This document shows, piece after piece, positions 10,320 through 18,716 of a stretch of DNA of 64,000 nucleotides. Each line of letters opens with the position of its first letter. Within the stretch, counting starts at the first letter, position 1. The translations under genes and the position numbers were made by a program. Under the pieces are notes generated by a model. That model was not told the origin of the DNA, did no database searches, and worked only from the letters and a program-made list of their open reading frames with translations. Source of the stretch: DASZVB01 sp036272055 (lineage in GTDB: Bacteria; Myxococcota_A; Polyangia; Polyangiales; Polyangiaceae); contig DATAZL010000045.1 in the NCBI GenBank assembly GCA_036272055.1, forward strand, positions 62,001 to 126,000, written 5' to 3'.

Positions 10320-10544
10320 GCTCGGTGCCGGCGACGTAGGGGCTCGCCGTGGACCACAGCTGCCTGCAACCCGACGGACCCGCAGCGCACTTCGTTGACG
10401 GGTGGCGTCTACCAGCTCAATCGCGGGGGTCCGACGCTCTCGCTCGACAGTCTTCCGCTCCGCGAACACGGCGCATTGACCACGGCAGAGGCTCTCGTCT
10501 CCGCGGCCGGAATCGCAGGAACGCCGCTACCCGTCGACTGGTGA
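10320..10544 (+). pseudogene. Possible 3' end of a degraded gene
   Basis: One plus-strand frame is protein-like up to a TGA at 10542. It reads TSLTGGVYQLNRGGPTLSLD and then ALTTAEALVSAAGIAGTPLP before ending in VDW. No start codon or upstream coding sequence fits it; the frame loses coherence before about 10340. It ends two bases before the convergent TetR gene. The family is not recognised. It may be a decayed gene tail or a chance frame. Confidence 0.25.
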
Positions 10545-10546
10545 CC

Positions 10547-11209
10547 TCAGCGCTTCGGCCGCGCCTTGGCAGGGCTCTTCGCAGCGCGTTTCGGCGCTGA
10601 TCGGGCGGCTGCAGGTGCGCACGTCGCGACGCCGGTCAGAACGACGTCGAGCACGCGATCGAGATAACTCGCGTCCACGGTCTCGTTAAGATGAGGGCCC
10701 GCTGCACCGGCGCAGAGACGAGGTCCACGATAAGCTCCGGATCGACGCCCTTCGGTAACTCGCCGCGAGCGATACCGCGCTGCACCATTGCTCACGCGCA
10801 TGCGATGAAGCTCGTCGCGAAAGCGGTGCGTCATCGCGTTCACCTCGGGAATCGCGCGCTCCACCTGCATGATCCTCAGGATCGCTCGCTCGGACGGCTT
10901 CAGGTCGAGGACGGCCAGCAAGGACGTACGTAGATCACGGCGTACCTCACCACTGTCGATCACGCCGAGTCGCTCGCCTCCCCGCATCATCGTGGTGATC
11001 GTCGCTGTGACCAGCTCCGCCTTCGTGGGCCAGCGACGATAGATTGTCGTCTTGTGGACGCCCGAAAGCGCCGCAACGTCCGCCACGCGCATGGCCGCGT
11101 ACCCGATGCGACCGAGCTCCTCGGCGGTCGCGCTGACGACACGGTCCACCACTTTTGCCGCGCGCCCGCGTGCGCGCACGCTACCCGTTCTTCGCTTCCG
11201 TTCCGACAC
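10547..11209 (-). pseudogene. TetR/AcrR-family transcriptional regulator, two compensating frameshifts
   Basis: The N-terminal DNA-binding domain is clear: TAEELGRIGYAAMRVADVAA then LSGVHKTTIYRRWPTKAELV (about residues 28-66), the TetR helix-turn-helix. The middle of the open frame is scrambled. Between about 10790 and 10690 the family-like sequence (VQRGIARGELPKGVDPELIV, then DLVSAPVQRALIL) lies in another frame, and the first frame becomes sensible again at VDASYLDRVLDVVLTGV. Two single-base changes of opposite sign would explain this. The C-terminus is a Lys/Ala/Pro-rich basic tail. TetR proteins repress transcription and are released by a small ligand. The divergent neighbour at 11288 could be a target but is itself truncated. 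The protein may be non-functional or the assembly may be wrong. Confidence 0.65.
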
Positions 11210-11287
11210 GCGGCGCGTGGTGCGCCGACGCGCCGCGGGATGCCACTGCCAGGTGAATATCGCCGGACGGAGCGTTCGAAGGCGTCA

Positions 11288-12046
11288 GTGCTAGAGGATC
11301 GTCTCAAGATGCACACCGTGGGCACGTCGCGAATGTTGCCCGATGCCGTGAGCATGGTCTCCGCCGCGAACTACCTCGTGAGTAACGTCACGGTGGACGG
11401 CGCCGACGGCGTCGGCATCTACGCCGAGCAGAGCGGTCCCGGACGGACGACGAACAACCGCGTGTCGAACACCCTCGCCGACGCGATTCACCACACGAAC
11501 TCGAGCCACGACATCTACGTCGCCGGCAACACCGTACGGAACGCCGGAGACGACATGATCGCCGGCGTCGGTTACGTGAAGAATGGCTACGTGGCGGAGA
11601 CGAATCTCCTCATCGAGCTGAACGATCTGTCTCAGGGGATCGCCCGGGGCATCACTGTCGTCGGCGGCAACCAGGTCACGATCCGGAACAACAAGATCTC
11701 CCAGACCACCATGGCTGGCATCTATATCGCAAGCGAGACCGCCTACACGACCTACGGCGACGACGACATCGTCGTCATGAATAACACCATCGACCACCCC
11801 GCGCAGAAGGCCAACACCGGTCACGCCGGCCTCTTCTCGTATTCCGACACGACCTACCTCGTGCAGAACGTCCTGTTCCGTAACAACGTCGTGACGAACG
11901 ACGGCAACGGCCAGGGCCTGAACGTCTTCGGAAACATCGCGAACGTCTACGCCTCGGGAAACACGCTCGACGGGAGCCCCCTCTCCGGCCACGGCACGAC
12001 CACCGGAGCGCCCACGTCGATCACCGGAGCGACGGTAAAGCCCTAG
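11288..12046 (+). CDS. Right-handed parallel beta-helix protein, N-terminally truncated
   Basis: About 250 residues of short repeats of the beta-helix type (NosD/pectate-lyase-like): YLVSNVTVDGADGVGIYAE, NRVSNTLADAIHHTN, VTIRNNKISQTTMAGIYIA, IVVMNNTIDHP, VLFRNNVVTNDGNGQGLNVF. Such folds bind or cleave polysaccharides at the cell surface. No signal peptide or catalytic residues can be assigned. Candidate starts are GTG 11288 and ATG 11309; upstream in-frame sequence is antisense to the TetR gene and not protein-like. The protein begins in the middle of the repeat fold, so it is probably the 3' part of a formerly larger secreted protein. Confidence 0.6.
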   Translation: MLEDRLKMHTVGTSRMLPDAVSMVSAANYLVSNVTVDGADGVGIYAEQSGPGRTTNNRVSNTLADAIHHTNSSHDIYVAGNTVRNAGDDMIAGVGYVKNGYVAETNLLIELNDLSQGIARGITVVGGNQVTIRNNKISQTTMAGIYIASETAYTTYGDDDIVVMNNTIDHPAQKANTGHAGLFSYSDTTYLVQNVLFRNNVVTNDGNGQGLNVFGNIANVYASGNTLDGSPLSGHGTTTGAPTSITGATVKP

Positions 12047-12192
12047 TCCGCGCTGGCCTGCCACCACCGCCCGATCCATTGCCGGAGGCTCCGGAGACCC
12101 CGCTTGTCAGTGGCACAGCCTGGCGCATCGTCGCGCCAATTCCGGGGTTTCTTGCATCGGTTCGTTTTTTGCTCCCATCGTCGACCTTGACC

Positions 12193-12966
12193 ATGAAGAG
12201 CCGTCTCGCGTTCGCTCTGGGATTGTCGGCGCTGGCGGTTGTGCCAGGCCTTGGTTGCGGAGGGCGCGCAAACGGCGGCACCAGTAGCTTGGGTGGCGGC
12301 ACCGGCGGCTCGGGCACCGGCGGCTCGGGCACCGGCGGCGGCTCGATGGACGGCGGTTCACCGACGCCCATCCCGAGCGCGTCCTGCGAGTCTACGGTTG
12401 TCGGGGCGGGATCGTCTGCAGCGACAGGCGCGCGCGTCCCTGTGAATCACCGTGCGTCTTCGTGCTGCTCGTCGAAACGGGGACCGGGGCCCGATGGTCA
12501 ACCCTACGCAGCCGGCTTCGCTGCGCTCAATTCTGACGGCAGCGTCGCATGTTCGTCGGATTCGCAATGCCGCAGCGGATCTAACGGTCGGTGCTTCCCC
12601 TTCGAAGGCCTCGTCGGACCAGGCGGTTGCTCGTACGACGAATGCTCCACCGATTCAGACTGTCCGACCGGGACGCCGTGCGTTTGCCGCGGCACGCCGA
12701 CTGACAATGAACCGAACTTGTGCGCGCCACGCGGCAATTGCGCCATCGATTCCGATTGCGGCCCTGGTGGCTATTGTTCGACTTCGGAAGTCGGCTGCAT
12801 CGGCCCGACTGCGTACTTCTGCCGTACCGCGCTCGACACGTGTACCGACGACGCCGACTGCCCACTGGCCCAGGGGAGCGACCCTATCTATAACAGTGCA
12901 GTTTGCGCTTACGACGCACAGGTGGGGCATTGGGCATGCACTCAAAACGTCTGCTACCCGCCGTGA
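12193..12966 (+). CDS. Cys-rich lipoprotein with Gly/Ser repeat linker
   Basis: A predicted surface or periplasmic lipoprotein of 257 residues. The start at 12193 (MKSRLAFALGLSALAVVPGL) gives a signal peptide with lipobox GLGC; earlier in-frame starts do not. After the Cys a linker made from repeats of TGGSG (a 15-base tandem DNA repeat at about 12299-12345) leads to a domain with about 20 cysteines in C-x(2-6)-C spacing (DSQCRSGSNGRCFPF, TDSDCPTGTPCVC, DSDCGPGGYCS, DDADCPLAQ). This resembles the small disulphide-rich repeats common in myxobacterial lipoproteins. Function unknown. The pattern is typical of non-cytoplasmic binding or structural proteins. Confidence 0.75.
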   Translation: MKSRLAFALGLSALAVVPGLGCGGRANGGTSSLGGGTGGSGTGGSGTGGGSMDGGSPTPIPSASCESTVVGAGSSAATGARVPVNHRASSCCSSKRGPGPDGQPYAAGFAALNSDGSVACSSDSQCRSGSNGRCFPFEGLVGPGGCSYDECSTDSDCPTGTPCVCRGTPTDNEPNLCAPRGNCAIDSDCGPGGYCSTSEVGCIGPTAYFCRTALDTCTDDADCPLAQGSDPIYNSAVCAYDAQVGHWACTQNVCYPP

Positions 12967-12996
12967 GCTCAGCGTCCCGGTCGTCGCGGCTCGAGC

Positions 12997-14343
12997 CTAC
13001 GGAGCTCGCATGCCCGTGATCCCTCGGCTGCGTTGCCTGGCGAGCGCCAGTGATACGACGGAAGCGGCGCGGCGTGCGCCGGTGACCGTCGCGCCCTTGC
13101 TGCTCGCGATGAGACTCGAGAGATCGTGATTCGACGTCACGGCGAAGAAGGCGGTGACGACCACCGCAGCCACACTAAGTGCCTTGATCGCGCGGATGCC
13201 GGGCCGGCGATACGTCACCTTTCGCGTCTCCGCGCGGACTCCCGACGGGGGTGCCGACTCCACCGATGTGATGCGCTCTGATTCGAGGACGTCCGGCTTC
13301 ACGATTTCCGCTTCCAGCAAGTCGGGGCTCGAGGGGAAAGACCGTACGGGGTCGTCGGCGAACCATCTGGATTCGAGAGACGTCCCGCACGCGTCGTCGG
13401 CGACGCCGTGGCTGACGAGCCAGCTCGCCAGTGCACGTCCCAGCTCCGCCATCGAGGCATGCCGCGCGTAACGGTCCTTCGCGAGGCCGATGCGAATGAT
13501 CTCCCAGAGCAGCTCGTCGCAATCGCCGCTCTCTGCGAGAGACGCCGGTTCGAGCTCGGCGACTGCGCCGAACAGCTCCTCGACACTCACCATGGCGAAC
13601 GGAGTTTGACCGCTCATCGCTTCGTAGAGCGCGACGCACACCGACCAGATGTCCGTCCTGAAGTCGATGTCGTCGCACGCCATCGCCTGCTCGGGCGACA
13701 TGTACTCGGGGCTCCCGATGAGCATGCCCTTCTCGTTCAGGTCGCCGACCTTGCCCCGGGAATCGCTCAACTTGGCGATCCCGAAGTCGAGGATCTTCGG
13801 CTGAACGGTGCGGTCCTCGAGCGAGATGAACAGATTGTCCGGCTTCACGTCACGGTGAACGATGCCGCGCGCGTGCATTGCGGCGAGCGCGTCGATGATC
13901 GGGAGCACGATCTGCACCGCGCGCACCGCAGTCAATTTTCCACCGGCGATCATCTGCGCGAGGCTCGCACCCTGCAGGAGCTCCATCACGATGAAGAGGT
14001 CGCCGAGGTTCGTCTCGCCCACGTCGAACACGCGAACGATCGCCGGATGGCCGAGGCCAGCGGCGGCACGTGCTTCGAGCTGAAGGCGCGCGCGAAACTC
14101 CGGCCCTGCGAGCTCGGCGTGGGTGAGCTTGATCGCGACGGGAGAGTCGAGAAGCAGGTTCGTCGCTTGCCACACGGTCCCGACCGAGCCCTCGCCGAGA
14201 ATGGAATCGAGCCGGTACTTGCCGGCGAGCACCGACCCCACACCGTAAGCGGTGGCAGTCTTCGAATGAGGTCTGGACGCCGATGTAAGACAAAAGACGA
14301 CCTGCTCGTCGTCCCGCGCCTCACCGTTGTTCTGAGCGTTCAT
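12997..14343 (-). CDS. Ser/Thr protein kinase with C-terminal membrane segment
   Basis: A 448-residue kinase with all canonical motifs: GEGSVG loop, VAIK lysine, HRDVKPDN catalytic loop (Lys present, unlike the three large paralogs), DFG, SPEYMSPEQ activation segment end and DIWSVCVALYEAMSG. The kinase domain is N-terminal (about 38-310). A single hydrophobic segment (VAAVVVTAFFAVT, about residue 397) near the C-terminus puts the kinase in the cytoplasm, with a short tail outside. It is divergently transcribed from paralog C at 14565. Family knowledge makes this a Hanks-type kinase; substrate unknown. Confidence 0.9.
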   Translation of the reverse strand: MNAQNNGEARDDEQVVFCLTSASRPHSKTATAYGVGSVLAGKYRLDSILGEGSVGTVWQATNLLLDSPVAIKLTHAELAGPEFRARLQLEARAAAGLGHPAIVRVFDVGETNLGDLFIVMELLQGASLAQMIAGGKLTAVRAVQIVLPIIDALAAMHARGIVHRDVKPDNLFISLEDRTVQPKILDFGIAKLSDSRGKVGDLNEKGMLIGSPEYMSPEQAMACDDIDFRTDIWSVCVALYEAMSGQTPFAMVSVEELFGAVAELEPASLAESGDCDELLWEIIRIGLAKDRYARHASMAELGRALASWLVSHGVADDACGTSLESRWFADDPVRSFPSSPDLLEAEIVKPDVLESERITSVESAPPSGVRAETRKVTYRRPGIRAIKALSVAAVVVTAFFAVTSNHDLSSLIASSKGATVTGARRAASVVSLALARQRSRGITGMRAP

Positions 14344-14549
14344 CGCTCCCGCCGAACAGCAACTTACGATCCAGACGGGCCACCCGTTCGTTTCCCCGGG
14401 ACATCCGTGGAGACGCAGACCACGGCCATTCTCGGCGTGAGATCGAATGACTCACTGACACCATTTGCCGCGTCGGGAAGGAGCACATGTACGTGAATGG
14501 AGCCCGCGTTCGCCGCACGGCGAGCGCGGGAGGCGGACGCGAACCACGG

Positions 14550-14555
14550 TATAAT
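14550..14555 (+). promoter_or_regulatory. TATAAT -10-like element upstream of kinase C
   Basis: A perfect TATAAT hexamer lies 9 bases before the in-frame GTG at 14565. A transcription start 6-7 bases downstream would give a nearly leaderless mRNA beginning at the GTG. No good -35 was found at the expected spacing. It sits inside the reading frame if translation starts at the upstream ATG 14487, which favours the GTG start. Confidence 0.4.
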
Positions 14556-14564
14556 CACGCACTC

Positions 14565-17500
14565 GTGACGCACGTTCCGAAACTCCAGGCTGAACCGGAG
14601 TGCATCGCGGCAGGGCGTTATCAGTTACGGGGGCTTCTCGGATCGGGTGGCAATGCGACCGTCCACGAAGTCTTCGATTCGGTTCGCGGCACGACGCTGG
14701 CGATGAAACGGCTGTCCGTCGAAGCGGCGCGCGGTCGAACCTCGGCACTTCTCTTTCGCCGCGAGTATCGGACGCTCCGCGAGCTCTCTCATCCGGCTAT
14801 AGTCCGCGCGTACGACTACGGCGTCGACCGCGGCTCGCCGTATTACACGATGGACCTCGCCCCTGGCGTCGACGTGCGGGCGCTCTCGCCGATAGACTGG
14901 CGAGGAGCATCTCGGATATTGCGCGACGTGGTCTCGGCGCTATCGCTCGTTCACTCGCGCCGGCTCGTTCACCGGGACGTCTCCGCCGGCAACGTGCGCC
15001 GAACGGATTCCGGCGGCGCCAGGTTGCTCGACTTCGGCTCGCTGTGCCCCATGGGAGTCGCCTCCGAGGTCGTCGGAACCGCGCCGTTCGTGCCGCCCGA
15101 GAGCCTCAACGGTCGTCCGCTCGACGCGCGCTCGGATCTCTTCTCCGTTGGTGCGCTCGCGTACTTCTTGCTGACCGGTCGCCACGCCTATCCAGCGGCG
15201 CGGCTCGCGGAGCTCCAGGACGTCTGGAGCGCGCCCGTCGCGCCGCCCTCGATGCTGGCCGAGGGTGTCCCCGAAGCGCTCGATTCGCTCGTCCTGTCGC
15301 TCCTGAGCCTGAACCCCTCTGGCCGTCCGGGCGCGGCTTCCGAGGTGTTCGATAGAATCAGCACGATCGCCGAGCTGAGCGACGACGAAGGCGCAAGCGT
15401 CGCGCTCGGCTATCTGACGACGCCGACGATGGTCGGCAGGGACGCGGTCGTCGCAAGATTTCGCAAGCGCCTGCGCGCCGCGGACGGCGGACGCGGAAGC
15501 GCGCTCGTGATCGAGGGCAAGCCGGGCTTCGGTCGGTCGCGTCTGCTCGGAGCCCTCGTCGCCGAGGCGACATTTTCGAACGTCATCGCGCTGTACGCGC
15601 AGGGCTCGGAGGGGCGCTCCGGCGTATTCGGCGTGGCCCGTGCTCTGGCAAAGCGCCTGCTCGAGGTCGAACCCGCGAGCGCTCGGGCGTCACTACCCGA
15701 CGCGAGCGTCCTCCAGACACTCGGCATCGACGGCGGGCTCGATGCGTCGTCGGGGAGCCCTTCGTTCTGGCGCGCCCGGGTCGACGCGGTCGCCACCTGG
15801 TTCACCAGCGTCAGCGCGCGAACGCCGCTCGTGATCGCCATCGACGACATCGACGACGCGGACGACGCGTCGATGACCGTCCTCGCGAGGCTCGCCGAAG
15901 CCGCACGCTCGCGGCGTTTGCTCGTCGTCGGGACGGCGCGCTCGGCGGGTGACGTGATTCAGACACGGTTCCGGAACCTCGGCGGCACCCACACGCTGCG
16001 CCCGCTAACCCCCGACGAGACCCGTGCGCTCGTCTCGTCGATCTTCGGGAACGGTTCGGGCATCGAGATGGTCGCGGTGTGGATTCACGCGCTCTCGGAA
16101 GGGTCTCCACGGGTCGCGCTCGAGCTATCACAGCATCTCGTCGACTCGGGCATCGCGCGCTACGAAAACGGCGCGTGGATCCTGCCGCAATCGCTCCACG
16201 GGCTCGAGCTCCCGTCGAGCTTCGAGGAGGCAATGTCCCTGCGCGTCGAGTCGCTGGGCCCAATGGCGCGCTGTCTCGCCCAGGGCCTTTCGTTGACCGT
16301 CCAGGGCGAACCTCTCGTTCTCGAGGAGTATCCTGCGCTCCTCGCGACGACGGAGCCCGAGGAGCTCATCGGAGCGCTGAACGAGCTGGTGGCGGCTCAG
16401 ATCCTGGTCGGAAAGGGAGGTACCTACGGCTTCGGTCACGAAGCGATGCGCGTGGCGGTCGAGCGCTCGGTGAGCGGCGATGCGCGAGCCGACTTCCACC
16501 GGCGCCTCGCCGAGATCTACCGCTCAGGCTCCACTCGAGCGAGCGTCGTCGCGGCACATCATCTACTCCTCTCCGGTGACGAGAGCGGCGCCTTCGCGAC
16601 GCTCGCTCGTTTCATCGCGGAGCGGAACGAATACCTGGTTCGGGGCTATCGCTTCCTGCGTTCTCCCGACGGCGGCGCGCTCCACGAACAACTGCTCGAC
16701 TGGGGCTTTTCGCACGACGCTCCGATGCCGGACGTCATCCGCATCGCCCGCCAGCTATTCGGGCTCGCCAACTTCGCTTTCGGCAACGCTGATCGGCACG
16801 CGCCGTTCGTCATGGCTGAGCTCGAGGGGCAGACGGGACTCGTCCACTGGGACGAGTTCGAGCACGTCACGGATCCCGCTGAGCGTATCCAGTCGTGCGT
16901 GGCCCGCGCGGACGCGCGGACGGCGAGTCTCCCGGAAGTTGCACGCGGACTCACCACGCGCGGGGCCATTGCCGAGTTCTGCAACTGTACGATGTATCTC
17001 ACCGGCATGTACTCGCGTACGGCCCAGTTCGAACGCGTCGTCGGTCTACTCCGGAACATCGAACGCCTCGCGCCGCTGTCGCCTGCCGTGGCGATCACGG
17101 CGGATACGGTGCGATTTGCCGCGGATGCGCGCCGCGGATGGATCGCGTCGGAGCTCCGGCTGTCGGTGCTCGCGCGGATCGGCGCGCCGGTGCCGGAGAT
17201 GCCGGAACAGACCCGGGTCGGGACGCACCTCCTGGCGCTCTACTATCAGGGCCTGGAAGAAGCCGTCATGGGTGACCGCCTGGCGTTCGCCCGCGCCGAC
17301 GAGCTCGAGGTGGACGCGCCCTACACCGCGCTCGGCTGGCAGCTGCGCTCGGTCGCACATCTCTTTCTCGGACAAGAGCGCAAGGCGGAGGTGTGCCGCA
17401 AGAAGCGCGACATCGCGCTCGTCGGCCAGGGCGAATCCGAGCGTCACGTCGAGGCTGCCCTCAGCTACGAATCCAGCGCCTGCGTCGCGCTCGGCGATCT

Positions 17501-18578
17501 CATGCTGGTCAAACGGGTGCTCCCTGCCCTGCGCGAGCGCGCCGACACCTACCCCGGCTGGTTACCGCATTGTCTCTTCGTCGAGGGAGCGCACGAGGCC
17601 TTGCGCGGGGATCTACCGAAGGCCGTCGAGCTCATGGAACGCGCAGCGGGCCTCGTGAAACCCGGCGCTCACCAGAGCTGGCTCGAGATCGAGGGTCGTC
17701 TCGTGCAGTTGCTCGTCGCGGTCGGACGTGAGCGTGAAGCGTGCGTTCGCGCCCGAGCGGCGCTCGAAGTCTGCGACGGACAGCGCCTCATCCCTCCGTA
17801 CGTCGACCTGCTCGAAGCGTCGCTCGCCCTCGCCGAAGCCCGGCTCGGCGACGCGGAAGGCGCTACAGCGCGGGCGGCGGAGTGCGTGCGGCGCGCCGAA
17901 AGCCGAGGCGCGACAGGTATTCTCGCGCTCGATCTCTATGCAATGCAGGCCCAGGTAGCGCTCGCGGCAAGGGACACGACCACGTTTGCGGCCGTCCAGA
18001 AGCACCTGGTTGCTACCTGTACGCAGGTCGACAGCAAGGCATTTGCAGGGCGGCTGTCCGCGCTCTTGCGCATGTCGGTCGGTGGCGGTTTCGAACCGGT
18101 GGAGCTCACCCCGCGCCCCCTCCGCCGGAGAGAAGCGGCGACGCTCGCTCGCGTGCGTACGGAGCTCGAACTCTGCTCCGGCGCCGCCGAACGGGCGTCG
18201 CGTTCCCTCGGCCTGGTGCTGCAACAATCCGGGGCTCAGCGAGGCTACCTTTACCTGAGCCAACCGGACGGCTTCGTGCTCGCCGCCTCGAGGTCCGTCG
18301 ACCCGCCGCCGATCGAGGCGGAGGATTGGCTTCTCAAATGGCTCCAGAGTTTCCAGGGCGGCGGCGGCGGCGGCGACACTGAGACGACGTCCGCGGGCGG
18401 CGCGACCTTTTTCGGGGAGCGCTTCGGCCTCGTCCCGCTCGTCACCGACCATGACGGAGGCCCGGTCGCCCCCGGCGTCGTGGTCATGGATTGCGACGGC
18501 GTGCAGCCGCGGCTCGTGCCCGACTACGTCCTTCGGGAGGTGGCGAACGCCCTCCTCGACGCAGGCGATGCGGCATGA
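14565..18578 (+). CDS. Large Ser/Thr protein kinase with AAA, TPR and GAF-like regions (paralog C)
   Basis: The third member of the family, 1337 residues from GTG 14565 (1363 from ATG 14487; the GTG is preferred because of the promoter-like TATAAT between them and because the extra 26 residues are Arg/Gly-rich and not conserved). The kinase has GSGGNA loop, LAMK lysine, catalytic loop HRDVSAGN and DFGSL. The loop Lys is Ser and the usual Pro is Ala, the most divergent of the three. The AAA-like region has GKPGFGRS (Arg for the P-loop Lys) and Walker B LVIAIDD. A long helical repeat region leads to a C-terminal GAF-like segment with a (GGC)n tract at about 18358-18375 coding for poly-Gly. The hybrid histidine kinase follows 138 bases downstream. 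Confidence 0.85.
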   Translation: MTHVPKLQAEPECIAAGRYQLRGLLGSGGNATVHEVFDSVRGTTLAMKRLSVEAARGRTSALLFRREYRTLRELSHPAIVRAYDYGVDRGSPYYTMDLAPGVDVRALSPIDWRGASRILRDVVSALSLVHSRRLVHRDVSAGNVRRTDSGGARLLDFGSLCPMGVASEVVGTAPFVPPESLNGRPLDARSDLFSVGALAYFLLTGRHAYPAARLAELQDVWSAPVAPPSMLAEGVPEALDSLVLSLLSLNPSGRPGAASEVFDRISTIAELSDDEGASVALGYLTTPTMVGRDAVVARFRKRLRAADGGRGSALVIEGKPGFGRSRLLGALVAEATFSNVIALYAQGSEGRSGVFGVARALAKRLLEVEPASARASLPDASVLQTLGIDGGLDASSGSPSFWRARVDAVATWFTSVSARTPLVIAIDDIDDADDASMTVLARLAEAARSRRLLVVGTARSAGDVIQTRFRNLGGTHTLRPLTPDETRALVSSIFGNGSGIEMVAVWIHALSEGSPRVALELSQHLVDSGIARYENGAWILPQSLHGLELPSSFEEAMSLRVESLGPMARCLAQGLSLTVQGEPLVLEEYPALLATTEPEELIGALNELVAAQILVGKGGTYGFGHEAMRVAVERSVSGDARADFHRRLAEIYRSGSTRASVVAAHHLLLSGDESGAFATLARFIAERNEYLVRGYRFLRSPDGGALHEQLLDWGFSHDAPMPDVIRIARQLFGLANFAFGNADRHAPFVMAELEGQTGLVHWDEFEHVTDPAERIQSCVARADARTASLPEVARGLTTRGAIAEFCNCTMYLTGMYSRTAQFERVVGLLRNIERLAPLSPAVAITADTVRFAADARRGWIASELRLSVLARIGAPVPEMPEQTRVGTHLLALYYQGLEEAVMGDRLAFARADELEVDAPYTALGWQLRSVAHLFLGQERKAEVCRKKRDIALVGQGESERHVEAALSYESSACVALGDLMLVKRVLPALRERADTYPGWLPHCLFVEGAHEALRGDLPKAVELMERAAGLVKPGAHQSWLEIEGRLVQLLVAVGREREACVRARAALEVCDGQRLIPPYVDLLEASLALAEARLGDAEGATARAAECVRRAESRGATGILALDLYAMQAQVALAARDTTTFAAVQKHLVATCTQVDSKAFAGRLSALLRMSVGGGFEPVELTPRPLRRREAATLARVRTELELCSGAAERASRSLGLVLQQSGAQRGYLYLSQPDGFVLAASRSVDPPPIEAEDWLLKWLQSFQGGGGGGDTETTSAGGATFFGERFGLVPLVTDHDGGPVAPGVVVMDCDGVQPRLVPDYVLREVANALLDAGDAA

Positions 18579-18716
18579 CCGCCGACAAAACGTCACCGGC
18601 CTGACGCCGCCCCAGCGCGCGATTCCGTCGGTGATCCTCACGGACACGAAAATTGAACAGACGCTGCCGTCGCCCCGGTTACGATGAGGGGCGTGGAATC
18701 GTCGAGGGTACAAAAC

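Noticed and set aside
10165..10400. Minus-strand PD40-like fragment (SPYVAGTELYVSSGR)
   Set aside because: Single short match by eye, no start, no repeat partner, and Arg-rich continuation.
18358..18375. GGC triplet run in kinase C as a phase-variation tract
   Set aside because: Length changes by whole codons would only alter a Gly linker; no frame switching expected.
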